A stretch of 10,354 nucleotides of DNA from Baffinella frigidus (GCA_026770585.1 MU646929.1:249731-260084); one strand, 5' to 3'; counted from the stretch's first letter, positions 1-6,247 are shown. Notes: generated by a model from the letters alone, not told the origin. Made by a program: numbers and translations.

Positions 1-592
1 CCTAAACCCTGAACCCTAAACCCTAAACCCTGAACCCTAAACCCTGAACCCTGAACCCTACACCCTACGCCTTAAACCCTAAACCCTAAACCCTAAACCC
101 TAAACCCTAAACCCTGAGCCCTAAACCCTAAACCCTAAACCCTAAACCCTAAACCCTAAACCCTAAACCCTAAACCCAAAACCCTTAACCCTAAACTCTA
201 AACCCTAAACCCTAAAACCCTAAACCATACATCCTAAACCCTCAACCCTAAACCCTAAACCCTGAACCCTAAACCCTGAACCCTAAACCCTCTAAACCCT
301 AAAACATAAACGCTAAACGCTAAACCCTAAACCCTAAACCCTAAACCCTAAAACATAAACGCTAAACGCTAAACGCTAAACCCTGAACCCTAAAATATAA
401 ACACTAAACACTAAACACTAAACACCAACCCTAATCACTAAACACTAAACCCTAAACCCTAAACCCTGAACCCTGCACCCTGAACCCTGAATCCTGAACC
501 CTGAACCCTGAACCCTGAACCCTGAATCCTAAACCTTAAACCCCTTATGCCCCAAACCCTAAACCCTAACGCTAAACCCTTGAGCCCTTACG
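1..592. repeat. Degenerate telomeric tract (CCCTAAA)n
   Basis: Heptamers of the CCCTAAA type run almost without break, C-rich on the top strand, which is the orientation of a left chromosome end. Units are mixed: CCCTAAA dominates at 60-300, CCCTGAA is frequent at 1-60 and 460-540, CGCTAAA appears near 310-380 and CACTAAA near 400-450. A pure array would be expected at the very tip, so this is telomere-proximal DNA or a drifted interstitial tract placed at a contig end. No coding capacity. Confidence 0.93.
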
Positions 593-671
593 GGGGCAGC
601 TCAAAATTGAGAACACGTTCTCCCCCAAGGACCACCGAAGGGTCCCATGTATTGGCCTGCATGTACAGCCA

Positions 672-804
672 CACGGTGAGCTACGAACCGTTCATCAAAA
701 GTCAACTTGCCCAGAGATAATTAACTGTGAGGCTGTTCTGATGCAAAATTGGTCACGTTACCCCCCGAAATCCGGCCGCAACGAAGCCTTCGTAGTCCAC
801 CGTG
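672..804. repeat. Inverted repeat with dispersed module
   Basis: The arm CACGGTGAGCTACGAA at 672-687 is matched in reverse complement at 789-804 at 14 of 16 positions. The left arm and its inner flank (674-712, ending in TTCATCAAAAGTCAACTT) recur at 6899-6937 in direct orientation with few differences. This suggests a foldback-type repeat present more than once in the subtelomere. No reading frame or mobile-element protein is associated. Confidence 0.6.
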
Positions 805-865
805 TGGAGGGTATGTGTCCCTCAATTCGAGGCACCCATGTACGGGTGAGGCGAGAGCATCAACA

Positions 866-890
866 AGAGAGGTCTTGATTAATACCAACA
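866..890 (-). repeat. Dispersed repeat family, copy 1 (partial)
   Basis: Minus strand reads TGTTGGTATTAATCAAGACC followed by TCTCTT, matching the core of the dispersed repeat best seen at 6371-6415. Only the central part is preserved; the GGCGGCC end is missing. Confidence 0.55.
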
Positions 891-904
891 GGTTGTGAGG
901 TATC

Positions 905-956
905 GGAGAGAGAACCTTGATTAATGCCAACACGGCCGCCATGTATGCACCCCACA
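905..956 (-). repeat. Dispersed repeat family, copy 2
   Basis: On the minus strand this reads GTGCATACATGGCGGCCGTG, then TTGGCATTAATCAAGGTTCT and CTCTC. It shares the order ACATGGCGGCC, GTGTTGG, ATTAAT, CTCTC with the other copies. The AATAAA hexamer seen in two copies is AATCAA here. Confidence 0.65.
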
Positions 957-1077
957 TAGGCTTTGTCAGGGGAGGATGTGGAGAGAAGTCCCGCGCACTC
1001 TTATTTAGGGTTGGGAACAAACAACAAGCAAGACGCTTGAGAGACGCCGAGATCGGGCGACACTGTACGGCCTGGGA

Positions 1078-1180
1078 TCCCTAGTGGCTATACGTCTCGA
1101 GGTAGTGAATTCACTGTAAAATTAGTGGATTTGTACCAGATTACGGCCTGGTCAAATGGCCCAGACATAGCCACTAGGGA
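1078..1180. repeat. Inverted repeat, 14-bp perfect arms
   Basis: TCCCTAGTGGCTAT at 1078-1091 is the exact reverse complement of 1167-1180, with a 75-base spacer. The complementarity continues imperfectly inward. It lies just beyond the 3' end of the WD40 gene and could be a small non-autonomous transposon or a 3'-flank structure. No clear target-site duplication is visible. Confidence 0.6.
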
Positions 1181-1280
1181 CCCTCCCCGTCCATGTGTGT
1201 GATGTGTGGGACGTGTTGTCTGGGCTTCATTCACACAGCTTTCGATATGCGTTCCGACCGCCGCTGTCGGACCACCGCTG

Positions 1281-1646
1281 CTAGGCAGTGAGAAACGGCG
1301 CCGACAAAACACACACCACCCCTCCGTCGCACCCCACGCCGATCGCTGCGCCGTGGCACCGCACGGAGGTGATGGGCTGAGGTGCCTTGAAGCACGCCAC
1401 GAGACTTGCTGCTCCACCGCCCTCCGCCTGCTGCGGCTCCTGCGCGACTTCGTAGATCCGAAGCGTGTCGCCATCAGCCACGAGGACGTGCCGGTTCCTC
1501 TGGTGCGTATCGGAAGGACCCTCCACCAAGGCAAACTCAATGCCGGCGAGCTGGCGGACATGCGCGCCGGACGCGACGTCCCAGAAGCGCGCCGTGTTGT
1601 CGCTGCTGCCACTTATAACCTGTGCGCCGTCGTGGCTGAATTGTAC
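1281..1646 (-). CDS. WD40 gene terminal exon
   Basis: It has 121 codons plus TAG. It begins VQFSHDGAQVISGSSDNTAR and FWDV, which joins in frame to the GHLDTVLR that ends exon 6 and completes a canonical WD40 repeat with an FWD triplet. A longer loop follows, then a blade-like stretch RHVLVADGDTLRIYEV. The C-terminus PITSVRCHGAAIGVGCDGGV then VCVLSAPFLTA resembles a degenerate closing blade. The acceptor is CAG|GTACAA at the end of a telomere-like intron. A plus-strand frame across the same DNA is only an antisense shadow. Confidence 0.82.
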   Translation of the reverse strand, partial: VQFSHDGAQVISGSSDNTARFWDVASGAHVRQLAGIEFALVEGPSDTHQRNRHVLVADGDTLRIYEVAQEPQQAEGGGAASLVACFKAPQPITSVRCHGAAIGVGCDGGVVCVLSAPFLTA

Positions 1647-3594
1647 CTGGTTTAGGGTTTAGGGTTTGGGGTTTGGGGTTTGGGGTTTGGGGTTTGGGGT
1701 TTGGGGTTTGGGGTTTGGGGTTTAGGATTTGGGGTTCAGGGTTTAGGGTGTAGGGTGTAGGGTGTAGGGTGTAGGGTTAGAGTTTACCCGGAGCACGGTG
1801 TCCAAATGCCCCGTCACCGGGCACGCCGGGTTCCGGTCGATTTCCTCCTCCCCATCCTCGTTTTCCTGCATGGTGCAGATGCATGTGCCGGTGCACGAAT
1901 GGCCGAGCGTGTGCACCTGCCAATGCAACCCGCATCAGCGCTCAAGACACCACCCATAAGTGCCCGGCCAGTCCGAGTGCCAGGTCTGTCGGGAGTGCCC
2001 CGTCAGCGTGCGCACTGGAAAAGCACCCCACATTCAGAACGCGCCAACGCCTAGCACCGCAGCTGTCCCTCCTGAAACCCCAATCCTCGCTCCACAATGA
2101 GTAACCTCCATGGTTGCTCACCACGCCTCCGGTCTCGGCGTTCCAGATCTTCATGAGCCCGCCCGCCGACCCGCTCACGACGAGGTTCCCGTCCGCAGAG
2201 AAAGCGACCGAGGCAACTGGGTGCGAGTGACCCGTCAGCGTGTGCACCTGCCACCCACCTTGATCTCAGACCACTGCCAAGGCAAAACCTGAGGACACAC
2301 TCGCAAACCACCGCCACCATGTCGCCACCCTCCACATACTCCCACAAAGCTGCACACCTCGGCTCCGGTCTCGGCGTTCCAGATCTTCACGTGCGTGTCA
2401 GACGCCGCGCTGACGACGCGCTTGCAATCTGGTGAGATAGCGACCATGTTCACGCAGCTGGAGTGCCCCGTCAGGGTGCGCACCTGCCACCCACCCACCT
2501 TGATCTCAGACCACCCGACGCAAAATATGCAGAGAACGCCCGCAGCCCCCCCCCCCATTACCTCGCCCACCTCAACGTACCCCCACAAAGCTGCTCACCT
2601 CGGCTCCGGTCTCGGCGTTCCAGATCTTCACGAGATTGTCCAACGACCGCTGACGACGAGCTTCCCGTCTGGAGACAAAGCGATCGAGACCACCACGCTG
2701 TAGTGACCGGTCAGCGTGTAAACCTGCCAGTTACCCTCTCCTCAGACCACTGCCAAGGCGAAACCTGAAGCCCCCCCCCCCCGAAACACCCCCATCACCT
2801 TACCACACTGAACACAATCGCACGTGCAGCTCACCTCGGCTCCGGTCTCGGGGTCCCAGATCTTCAGGAGGGTATCCTCTGACCCGCTGACGACGCGTTT
2901 CCCGTCTGCAGAGAAAGCGATCGAGACCACACAGTCCGAGTGGCCCTTCAGCGTGCATACCTGCCGCCCACCCTCTGATCACACCCCTCTCCAGACCAAT
3001 CGTGCGGCAAACTCACGCAACAAACACACACCCATCACCTCACGACCCTCAACACACTCACTCAAAGATGCTCACCTCGGCTCCGGTCTGGGCGTTCCAA
3101 ATCTTCACAAGCCCGTCGTCCGACCCGCTGACGACGCGCATCCCGTCCGATGAGATAGCGACCGTGTACACGCTGCCGGACTGACCGAGCGGAGTGTGCT
3201 TCCCCGAAACCCTCCCCTGCGGCTTGCCAGCCCACCGAACCATGTGCAACCCGAGGCTCTGCGCAGTAGATACTGCCCCGCGCGACAAGAAGCTCGCGTC
3301 AGGCTCCTGCGACGCGGCCTGCAACCACTCGTGCAGGCTCGCTTTCCATGAGAGCAGTTTGCCCAAGAATTCAGAGGCATCCAACCACACGGCTCGCTCA
3401 GGATCGCCGGCATTGCTCGCGTTCAGTCGCCGCTCCGCGTTCAGCCCGAGGCGCGCAACGTCCCTGCCCTCCGCGAGCGCTGAGCACAGATGCACGGTCT
3501 TGTTGCAGAAGCCCCGCGCCACCAGCTCCCGCCTCCACGCCTTGCGCCAACGGCAGTACCCGCTGCAGCGCTGCCTTCCTCCCGGCCAGCGCAC
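1281..3594 (-). CDS. WD40-repeat protein gene, multi-exon (N-terminus unresolved)
   Basis: Seven exons can be placed on the minus strand: 3594-3076, 2960-2835, 2723-2599, 2483-2358, 2247-2122, 1916-1788 and 1646-1281 (TAG stop). WD40 proteins fold as beta-propellers and act as protein-interaction scaffolds. Each blade shows the family pattern TLxGHS, then VAFSADGKRVVSGS, then LVKIWN. Introns are 110-115 bases, then 205 and 141, with GTGAGC, GTGTGC or GTAAAC donors and CAG acceptors, all phase 0. Spliced length would be about 505 codons from 3594. The 5' end is uncertain: a TAA precedes 3594 in frame and no ATG fits, so an upstream exon or a frame break near 3545 is likely. Exon 3 lacks one base, so the allele may be a pseudogene or carry a sequencing error. 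The propeller assignment is firm; partners and function are unknown. Confidence 0.85.
1647..1787 (-). repeat. Telomere-like intron of the WD40 gene
   Basis: In the sense direction this 141-base intron starts GTAAACTCTAACCCTACACC, runs through four CCCTACA units, many CCCCAAA units and CCCTAAA units, and ends CCCTAAACCAG. Donor GT and acceptor CAG lie at the edges, so hardly any non-telomeric sequence is left. Removing it restores GHLDTVLR joined to VQFSHDGAQ, a complete WD40 strand pair, in phase 0. This is the strongest evidence in the window that a telomere-like tract is spliced as an intron. Confidence 0.82.
1788..1916 (-). CDS. WD40 gene exon 6: acidic insert and start of last repeat
   Basis: It has 129 bases, 43 codons, phase 0 at both ends. 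It opens VHTLGHSCTGTCICTMQENE, similar to the start of the other repeat exons, then becomes acidic (DGEEEIDR). It ends VTGHLDTVLR, the first strand of a WD40 repeat completed by the next exon. The acceptor is TTGGCAG. The donor is CGG|GTAAAC, after which the sequence is telomere-like. Exon 6 therefore differs from exons 2-5 in cutting a blade in the middle. Confidence 0.75.
1991..2015 (-). pseudogene. Fossil WD40 exon inside intron 5
   Basis: The minus strand reads GTGCGCACGCTGACGGGGCA followed by CTCCC, nearly identical to the first 25 bases of exon 4 (VRTLTGHS). The acceptor has lost a G (CCAGTGCGC instead of CAGGTGCGC), and the sequence after the GHS codons no longer encodes a WD40 strand. 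The intron running 2121-1917 passes over it in phase 0, so it is best read as a decayed exon. Confidence 0.7.
2122..2247 (-). CDS. WD40 gene exon 5: one complete WD40 repeat
   Basis: It has 126 bases, 42 codons, phase 0 at both ends. It begins VHTLTGHSHPVASVAFSADG and ends LMKIWNAETGGV. The final AE of the other copies is GV here. The donor is GTGAGC. The following intron is unusually long (205 bases) because it contains the remains of another exon copy. Confidence 0.88.
2358..2483 (-). CDS. WD40 gene exon 4: one complete WD40 repeat
   Basis: It has 126 bases, 42 codons, phase 0 at both ends. It begins VRTLTGHSSCVNMVAISPDC and ends HVKIWNAETGAE. The usual DGK turn is DCK and VVSGS is VVSAA, modest departures for an outer-strand loop. 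The acceptor GGGTGGCAG is shared with the intron before exon 5, and the donor is GTGTGC rather than GTGAGC. Confidence 0.88.
2599..2723 (-). pseudogene. WD40 gene exon 3: repeat with one-base deletion
   Basis: Sister of exon 2 but 125 instead of 126 bases. The start VYTLTGHYSVVVSIALSPDG and the end LVKIWNAETGAE are clear but in different frames. Against exon 2 the sequence AGCGGGTC has become AGCGGTC, at about 2647-2648, removing one G of the GGG before the residue that should follow VVSG. Without correction the frame runs into TGA within a few codons. Splice sites are intact (CTGGCAG acceptor, GTGAGC donor). Either the gene is damaged, the exon is skipped (removal would keep the frame because the flanking introns are phase 0), or a base was lost in sequencing. 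Confidence 0.8.
2835..2960 (-). CDS. WD40 gene exon 2: one complete WD40 repeat
   Basis: Exactly 126 bases, 42 codons, phase 0 at both ends. It starts VCTLKGHSDCVVSIAFSADG, continues KRVVSGSEDTLLKIWDPETG and ends AE. It has the GH dipeptide near residue 6 and an IWD triplet at the end, as in a canonical blade. The acceptor is GGCGGCAG and the donor GTGAGC. This is the best preserved copy of the duplicated exon and serves as the reference for the frameshift in exon 3. Confidence 0.9.
3076..3594 (-). CDS. WD40 gene exon 1: N-terminal domain plus first WD40 repeat
   Basis: The exon encodes about 173 codons. Roughly the first 115 form a helix-rich region I do not recognise (for example LNAERRLNASNAGDPERAVW and LLSWKASLHEWLQAAS). 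The last 40 form a WD40 repeat (SVYTVAISSDGMRVVSGSDD, then GLVKIWNAQTGAE). The repeat opens with LGQSG where the other exons have LTGHS, so the GH dipeptide is not conserved. It ends GAG|GTGAGC. A TAA lies directly upstream at 3595-3597, so 3594 is only a frame limit and not a proven start. The true 5' boundary may be an acceptor AG between about 3540 and 3594. Confidence 0.75.
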
Positions 3595-3799
3595 TTAGGT
3601 TAAACCGCGTCGACACACAAATTGTCACGGGCGACAAGGTCGACCCCGACTCCTCCTGTCCGCTCGACCCACCCTCCGCCGACGCAGCAGCAGCGCCATC
3701 CACCCTCAGCTCCCGCGTCTGCCGCTTCCGCGACGCCCCCCCCTGCGACGCTGCCTCATCCCATTGTTTTATGGGAGCCCCGATTGGGCGTACGCCCAA
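3595..3799 (-). other. Possible 5' coding extension of the WD40 gene in another frame
   Basis: Upstream of the exon 1 frame an open minus-strand frame runs from the TGA at 3800-3802 down past 3595 and encodes a serine- and alanine-rich stretch followed by VTICVSTRFNLSALAGRKAA and LQRVLPLAQ. The last part would pass smoothly into the exon 1 frame (AWRRELVARGF) if one base near 3545 were absent or a short intron lay there. No ATG opens this frame. It may be an upstream exon with a frame error, or non-coding. Confidence 0.35.
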
Positions 3800-3801
3800 T
3801 C
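3782..3801. repeat. Perfect 20-bp palindrome
   Basis: GATTGGGCGTACGCCCAATC is its own reverse complement. It lies in the presumed 5' region of the WD40 gene, next to a GGGGGGGGCCCC run. It could bind a dimeric factor or be the tip of a degraded foldback element. Confidence 0.6.
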
Positions 3802-4586
3802 ATGGCGGGGGGGGCCCCGTGCGACCCATGCATCATTCCGTGACGCTGCAACTGCTCGCCTAAAACCCCCAACCCCTCAACCCGAGACGCTAACCGCTAC
3901 CCAGGGGTCGCGAGAGAGGAGATAGGAGACCTGGGACGCGTCGGGAAGGACTTTGCCAAAGTAGCTCTGTCCCAGTCTATTTGCGCTCACCACTGGTGAG
4001 CCCGGGCTCTTTTCCGCTCGAAAGTTAACGAATTTGTACCGCGAACCCAATCTCACCGCATCTCAGCCGCGAACTGCACAGAGACAACACCATGCACCCT
4101 CGGTCATGAGGTCGCCCCCTTCGAGGGCGACGGTCTTCGCAGTCGGTCACGCTGGCTAAACCCTTCCATGATCCAAGGGATCAGTTACCGACATGATCTG
4201 ACACGTCGAAACCTAGAAAGAATGAGGAAGGAGAGGTGGGGGGAGGTAGAGAGGAGGAAGGGGAGGTGGGGGGCGGTAGACAGGGTGGGGAAATCGCCTT
4301 CCCCCCCCAACTTGGGGCAACTGCTTGTTGCTTGTCCTACTTTCTCAAGAAAGCAACCCGACATCAACAGGAGCCCCCGAGACGACTGGATTAAGTCGAA
4401 GAAATAATCTTCGTATACTGTTGTATACTCGGTGATATATGACTCTGGGTAGGTGACTCTCTAGAGCATCTTTCTGCTCTCGCGTGTCGCCTCCCAGAGG
4501 CGCCCCGCGAGTGTACAAGCCTCGACGCGCAAGCCTCGAGTCCCCAACGGTATGGCAGCTCGAGCCGAGCCGCCGAACCCCGCGCC
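3802..4586. other. Intergenic region, probably divergent
   Basis: No supported gene lies here. Two short hairpins are visible: GCTCACC/GGTGAGC at 3985-4001 and GTCGCCC/GGGCGAC at 4111-4131. A purine-rich duplicated tract occupies 4224-4280. An AT-rich patch with GATATATGA lies near 4433-4441, about 150 bases before the ATG of the downstream plus-strand frame, but there is no firm promoter signal. No tRNA or rRNA fold was recognised. Confidence 0.5.
4224..4280. repeat. Duplicated purine-rich tract with G runs
   Basis: Two 27-base units spaced 30 bases apart (4224-4250 and 4254-4280) share GAGGAAGG, GAGGTGGGGGG and GGTAGA, differing at two positions. The top strand is almost entirely purine with several runs of four to six G. 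It could form a G-quadruplex or triplex. It also generates a spurious small reading frame on each strand. Confidence 0.65.
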
Positions 4587-5474
4587 ATGGCGGCGCGGTG
4601 GCGTTCCCGCACCGCAGAGTGCGGTGAAAATGGCTTCCCAGGACAGGGGTCCGGGTGGAGCGGAGCGTGCAGACGGAGTCGCCGCTCAGGAGGGCGGAGC
4701 AGCTGGCGCTGCGATGCTCGGTGCAGCGGCAGGGTTCAAATAACCGAGATCTGTCAGCAGATGACTGGGCTATTTTCCATTTCTGGTCATCACGAACTGA
4801 CCACGAACCGCCTAAAAAATTATAAAAATATTGACGGCTCTAGTCACATTTTGCTGACGAAAAAAAGACGAGATAACTGGATAAGGCGAGCTATGCCCAT
4901 CGCATCGAGTGCAGACCGCTCCACACAGACCCCCGACCATGAAAAATGCGTTGGCACCTGCTTCGGCATGTCGCTGCTTACCGGCATCTTGAAGAGCGCA
5001 AAGGCCCGACTTTCGCAGCGCACCGAGAAGCTTGAAGACCACATGGGATGTCGCCCCCCCTGTTGGGAGAGCGCGATGACCGGCAGCCGCGGCAGAGACG
5101 AGGGCGAGCGCGGGCCGCAGCCGCGTGGTCTCTCCAGCAGCCGCGCGCGCAACATGAGCTTCAGCAAGGCAAGCAGCGCTCCGGCGAACAGCAAGCTTCA
5201 ACGCGCTCGCGTTGGCCTCTACCGTAGACGCGCTACTTCCGCGACACAGGTGGCGTCTGACGCGTGCGCCGATGCATGCTTCACACTCAGTCGAGAGGAG
5301 CTGGCCCGCCTCCGTGAGATTCGAGCGAACGCCGTTGACAACCGGGACAACTACAGCTCGATGCCTAGGATGTTTCCCCCCCCCCCTGAATGCGTAGAGC
5401 AGATGGTGTCAACTGTTCTTCTCCCGGAGGGGTGCAGCAGGTGCCCGAGCATCTACGGCGACGGGCGGCTTTGA
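4587..5474 (+). CDS. Hypothetical 295-residue ORF (doubtful gene)
   Basis: This is the longest open frame in the window, from ATG in a favourable context (CGCGCCATGG) to TGA. The first 50 residues are rich in R, S, G and C, as expected of translated GC-rich non-coding DNA. The middle (about residues 55-100) is AT-richer with lysine and asparagine. The C-terminal third looks more protein-like, with LSREELARLREIRANAVDNR as a probable charged helix, then a PPPP stretch encoded by an 11-C run. No domain, signal peptide or membrane segment is recognised. An overlapping minus-strand frame of 129 codons has no better claim. It could be a lineage-specific gene, part of a spliced gene, or chance. Confidence 0.3.
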   Translation: MAARWRSRTAECGENGFPGQGSGWSGACRRSRRSGGRSSWRCDARCSGRVQITEICQQMTGLFSISGHHELTTNRLKNYKNIDGSSHILLTKKRRDNWIRRAMPIASSADRSTQTPDHEKCVGTCFGMSLLTGILKSAKARLSQRTEKLEDHMGCRPPCWESAMTGSRGRDEGERGPQPRGLSSSRARNMSFSKASSAPANSKLQRARVGLYRRRATSATQVASDACADACFTLSREELARLREIRANAVDNRDNYSSMPRMFPPPPECVEQMVSTVLLPEGCSRCPSIYGDGRL

Positions 5475-5536
5475 CTGGTACGCTTCGGGCCGCAACACAC
5501 AGGCGCTCTCTAGGTCCTGGTTAGATGCAGCCTCGG

Positions 5537-5587
5537 TGGGGGTGCATACATGGCGGTCGTAACGGAATGAATACAGATCTCTCCCTC
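5537..5587 (+). repeat. Dispersed repeat family, copy 3
   Basis: Top strand GGGTGCATACATGGCGGTCG followed by TAACGGAATGAATACAGATC and TCTCCCTC. It aligns with copies 2 and 5 across the CATGGCGG block and the CTCTC end, with drift in the middle. Orientation is opposite to copies 1, 2, 5 and 6. Confidence 0.6.
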
Positions 5588-5618
5588 GGCACGGCGTATT
5601 CCCTTGCGGAGCATGTTA

Positions 5619-5662
5619 GCGAAATCCACGGCGAAATCAACGTATGGGTTGTTGGCGAAATC
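5619..5662. repeat. Three direct repeats of GCGAAATC
   Basis: The octamer occurs at 5619-5626, 5631-5638 and 5655-5662 in the same orientation. The last copy lies inside a small inverted repeat (GGGTT ... AACCC). Possible remnant of a short tandem array; no function can be assigned. Confidence 0.5.
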
Positions 5663-5685
5663 TAACCCATTTGAATCAGCCCTGG

Positions 5686-5733
5686 GATCCTACGGTAGGC
5701 CATCCGTAGGGGCATAGGGTTATTCCTACGGAT
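5686..5733. repeat. CTACGG-type small foldback
   Basis: CCTACGGTAGG near 5689-5699 is close to a palindrome. ATCCGTAGG at 5702-5710 pairs perfectly with CCTACGGAT at 5725-5733 across a 14-base loop. The same GGATCC ... CCTACGGTAGG vocabulary returns in the foldback at 6028-6167, so these may be fragments of one element family. Confidence 0.5.
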
Positions 5734-5791
5734 ATCCTAACCTGAAACATGGATGATATCCAACCAGGTTTCCCATCGTAGCCAACAGTGT

Positions 5792-5941
5792 TTATCTCAG
5801 AAAACGAGTTCTAAAACTCGTTTTCTTAAGTCAATTCCTCTACAAATTCGTCAACTTATTCTTTACTCTCCGCATAAGTTGACAAATTTGTAGGAGAATT
5901 GACTTCAGAAAACGAGTTTTAGAACTCGTTTTCTGAGATAA
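5792..5941. mobile_element. Long near-perfect hairpin (MITE-like or hairpin-RNA locus)
   Basis: Arms of 68 bases (5792-5859 and 5874-5941) are reverse complements at 64 of 68 positions, with a 14-base loop. Each arm begins TTATCTCAGAAAACGAGTT and contains its own hairpin (AGAAAACGAGTT, CTAA, AACTCGTTTTCT), so the DNA can form one long stem or a cruciform with side hairpins. The element is AT-rich in a GC-rich setting. GTGT directly flanks both ends (5788-5791 and 5942-5945), a candidate target-site duplication. No protein is encoded. A short non-autonomous DNA transposon is the best reading; a transcribed small-RNA precursor is an alternative. Confidence 0.75.
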
Positions 5942-6027
5942 GTGTGGGGGGGTAGCCACGGACGAGAAAACACCGATTTGGGCATCTTGGTGCGAAGAAG
6001 CCTGCGTCGGTACATCATGCAAAAAGG

Positions 6028-6167
6028 TAACGCCAGCGAGGTACTTAGAGCCTACGGATTGCCCAAGGTAGGAGCCGCCCTCCTACGACTTTTAAAGACA
6101 TTTTTGTTTTAAACGTTGTAGGAGGAGGGGGGGGTCCTACCGTAGGCTAAGGGATCCGCTGGCGTTA
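6028..6167. mobile_element. Imperfect foldback element
   Basis: TAACGCCAGCG at 6028-6038 pairs with CGCTGGCGTTA at 6157-6167. Further in, GCCTACGG pairs with CCGTAGGC, and CTCCTACGAC pairs with GTTGTAGGAG, leaving an AT-rich centre (TTTTAAAGACATTTTTG). The arms together span about 60 bases with interruptions. No reading frame is present. It is related in vocabulary to the sequence at 5686-5733. Confidence 0.6.
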
Positions 6168-6175
6168 GCTTCTGG

Positions 6176-6227
6176 CATTATACATGGCGGCTGTGCTGGA
6201 AGAAATTCAGGTCTCTCTCTCTCTCTC
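6176..6227 (+). repeat. Dispersed repeat family, copy 4
   Basis: Top strand ATACATGGCGGCTGTGCTGG, then AAGAAATTCAGGTCTCTCTC extended as a CT run. It faces copy 5 (6371-6415) in inverted orientation, with about 140 bases between them, so the pair could act as terminal inverted repeats. Confidence 0.6.
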
Positions 6228-6247
6228 AAAAAGAAATGTCTGGGGTA

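Larger units (their letters stand above)
593..1077. other. Subtelomeric non-coding stretch
   Basis: No convincing gene is visible between the telomeric tract and the WD40 gene. The stretch holds an imperfect inverted repeat (672-804) and two copies of a short dispersed repeat (866-890 and 905-956). A 99-codon reading frame on the minus strand here is built largely from those repeats and has no recognisable domain. Confidence 0.6.

Noticed and set aside
1-592. Terminal tract as proof of the physical chromosome end
   Set aside because: Too many variant units. It may be an interstitial tract at a contig edge; only the orientation supports an end.
721-1020. 99-codon minus-strand gene beside the telomere
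   Set aside because: The peptide (MAAVLALIKVLS, then VLIKTSLV) is the translation of two dispersed repeat copies, not an independent protein.
1088-1612. Minus-strand 174-codon frame overlapping the terminal WD40 exon
   Set aside because: It is a different frame of the same DNA, rich in R and S with no motif. The WD40 frame is continuous through the region.
1206-1655. Plus-strand 149-codon frame across the WD40 gene
   Set aside because: It is the antisense of the terminal WD40 exon, which has clear WD40 motifs and a stop on the minus strand.
3194-3863. Plus-strand frames of 134 and 171 codons
   Set aside because: They are antisense to WD40 exon 1 and its upstream region. The peptides are low-complexity and domain-free.
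4105-4135. tRNA or rho-independent terminator suggested by the GTCGCCC hairpin
   Set aside because: Only one 7-bp stem without cloverleaf arms, and no T tract. Bacterial terminators do not apply to this genome.
4812-5201. Minus-strand 129- and 116-codon frames opposite the 295-codon ORF
   Set aside because: Alanine-rich shadow frames typical of GC-rich DNA, without domain or splice support.
5840-6022. Minus-strand 60-codon frame
   Set aside because: It mostly lies inside the long hairpin and starts in non-coding flank. No motif.
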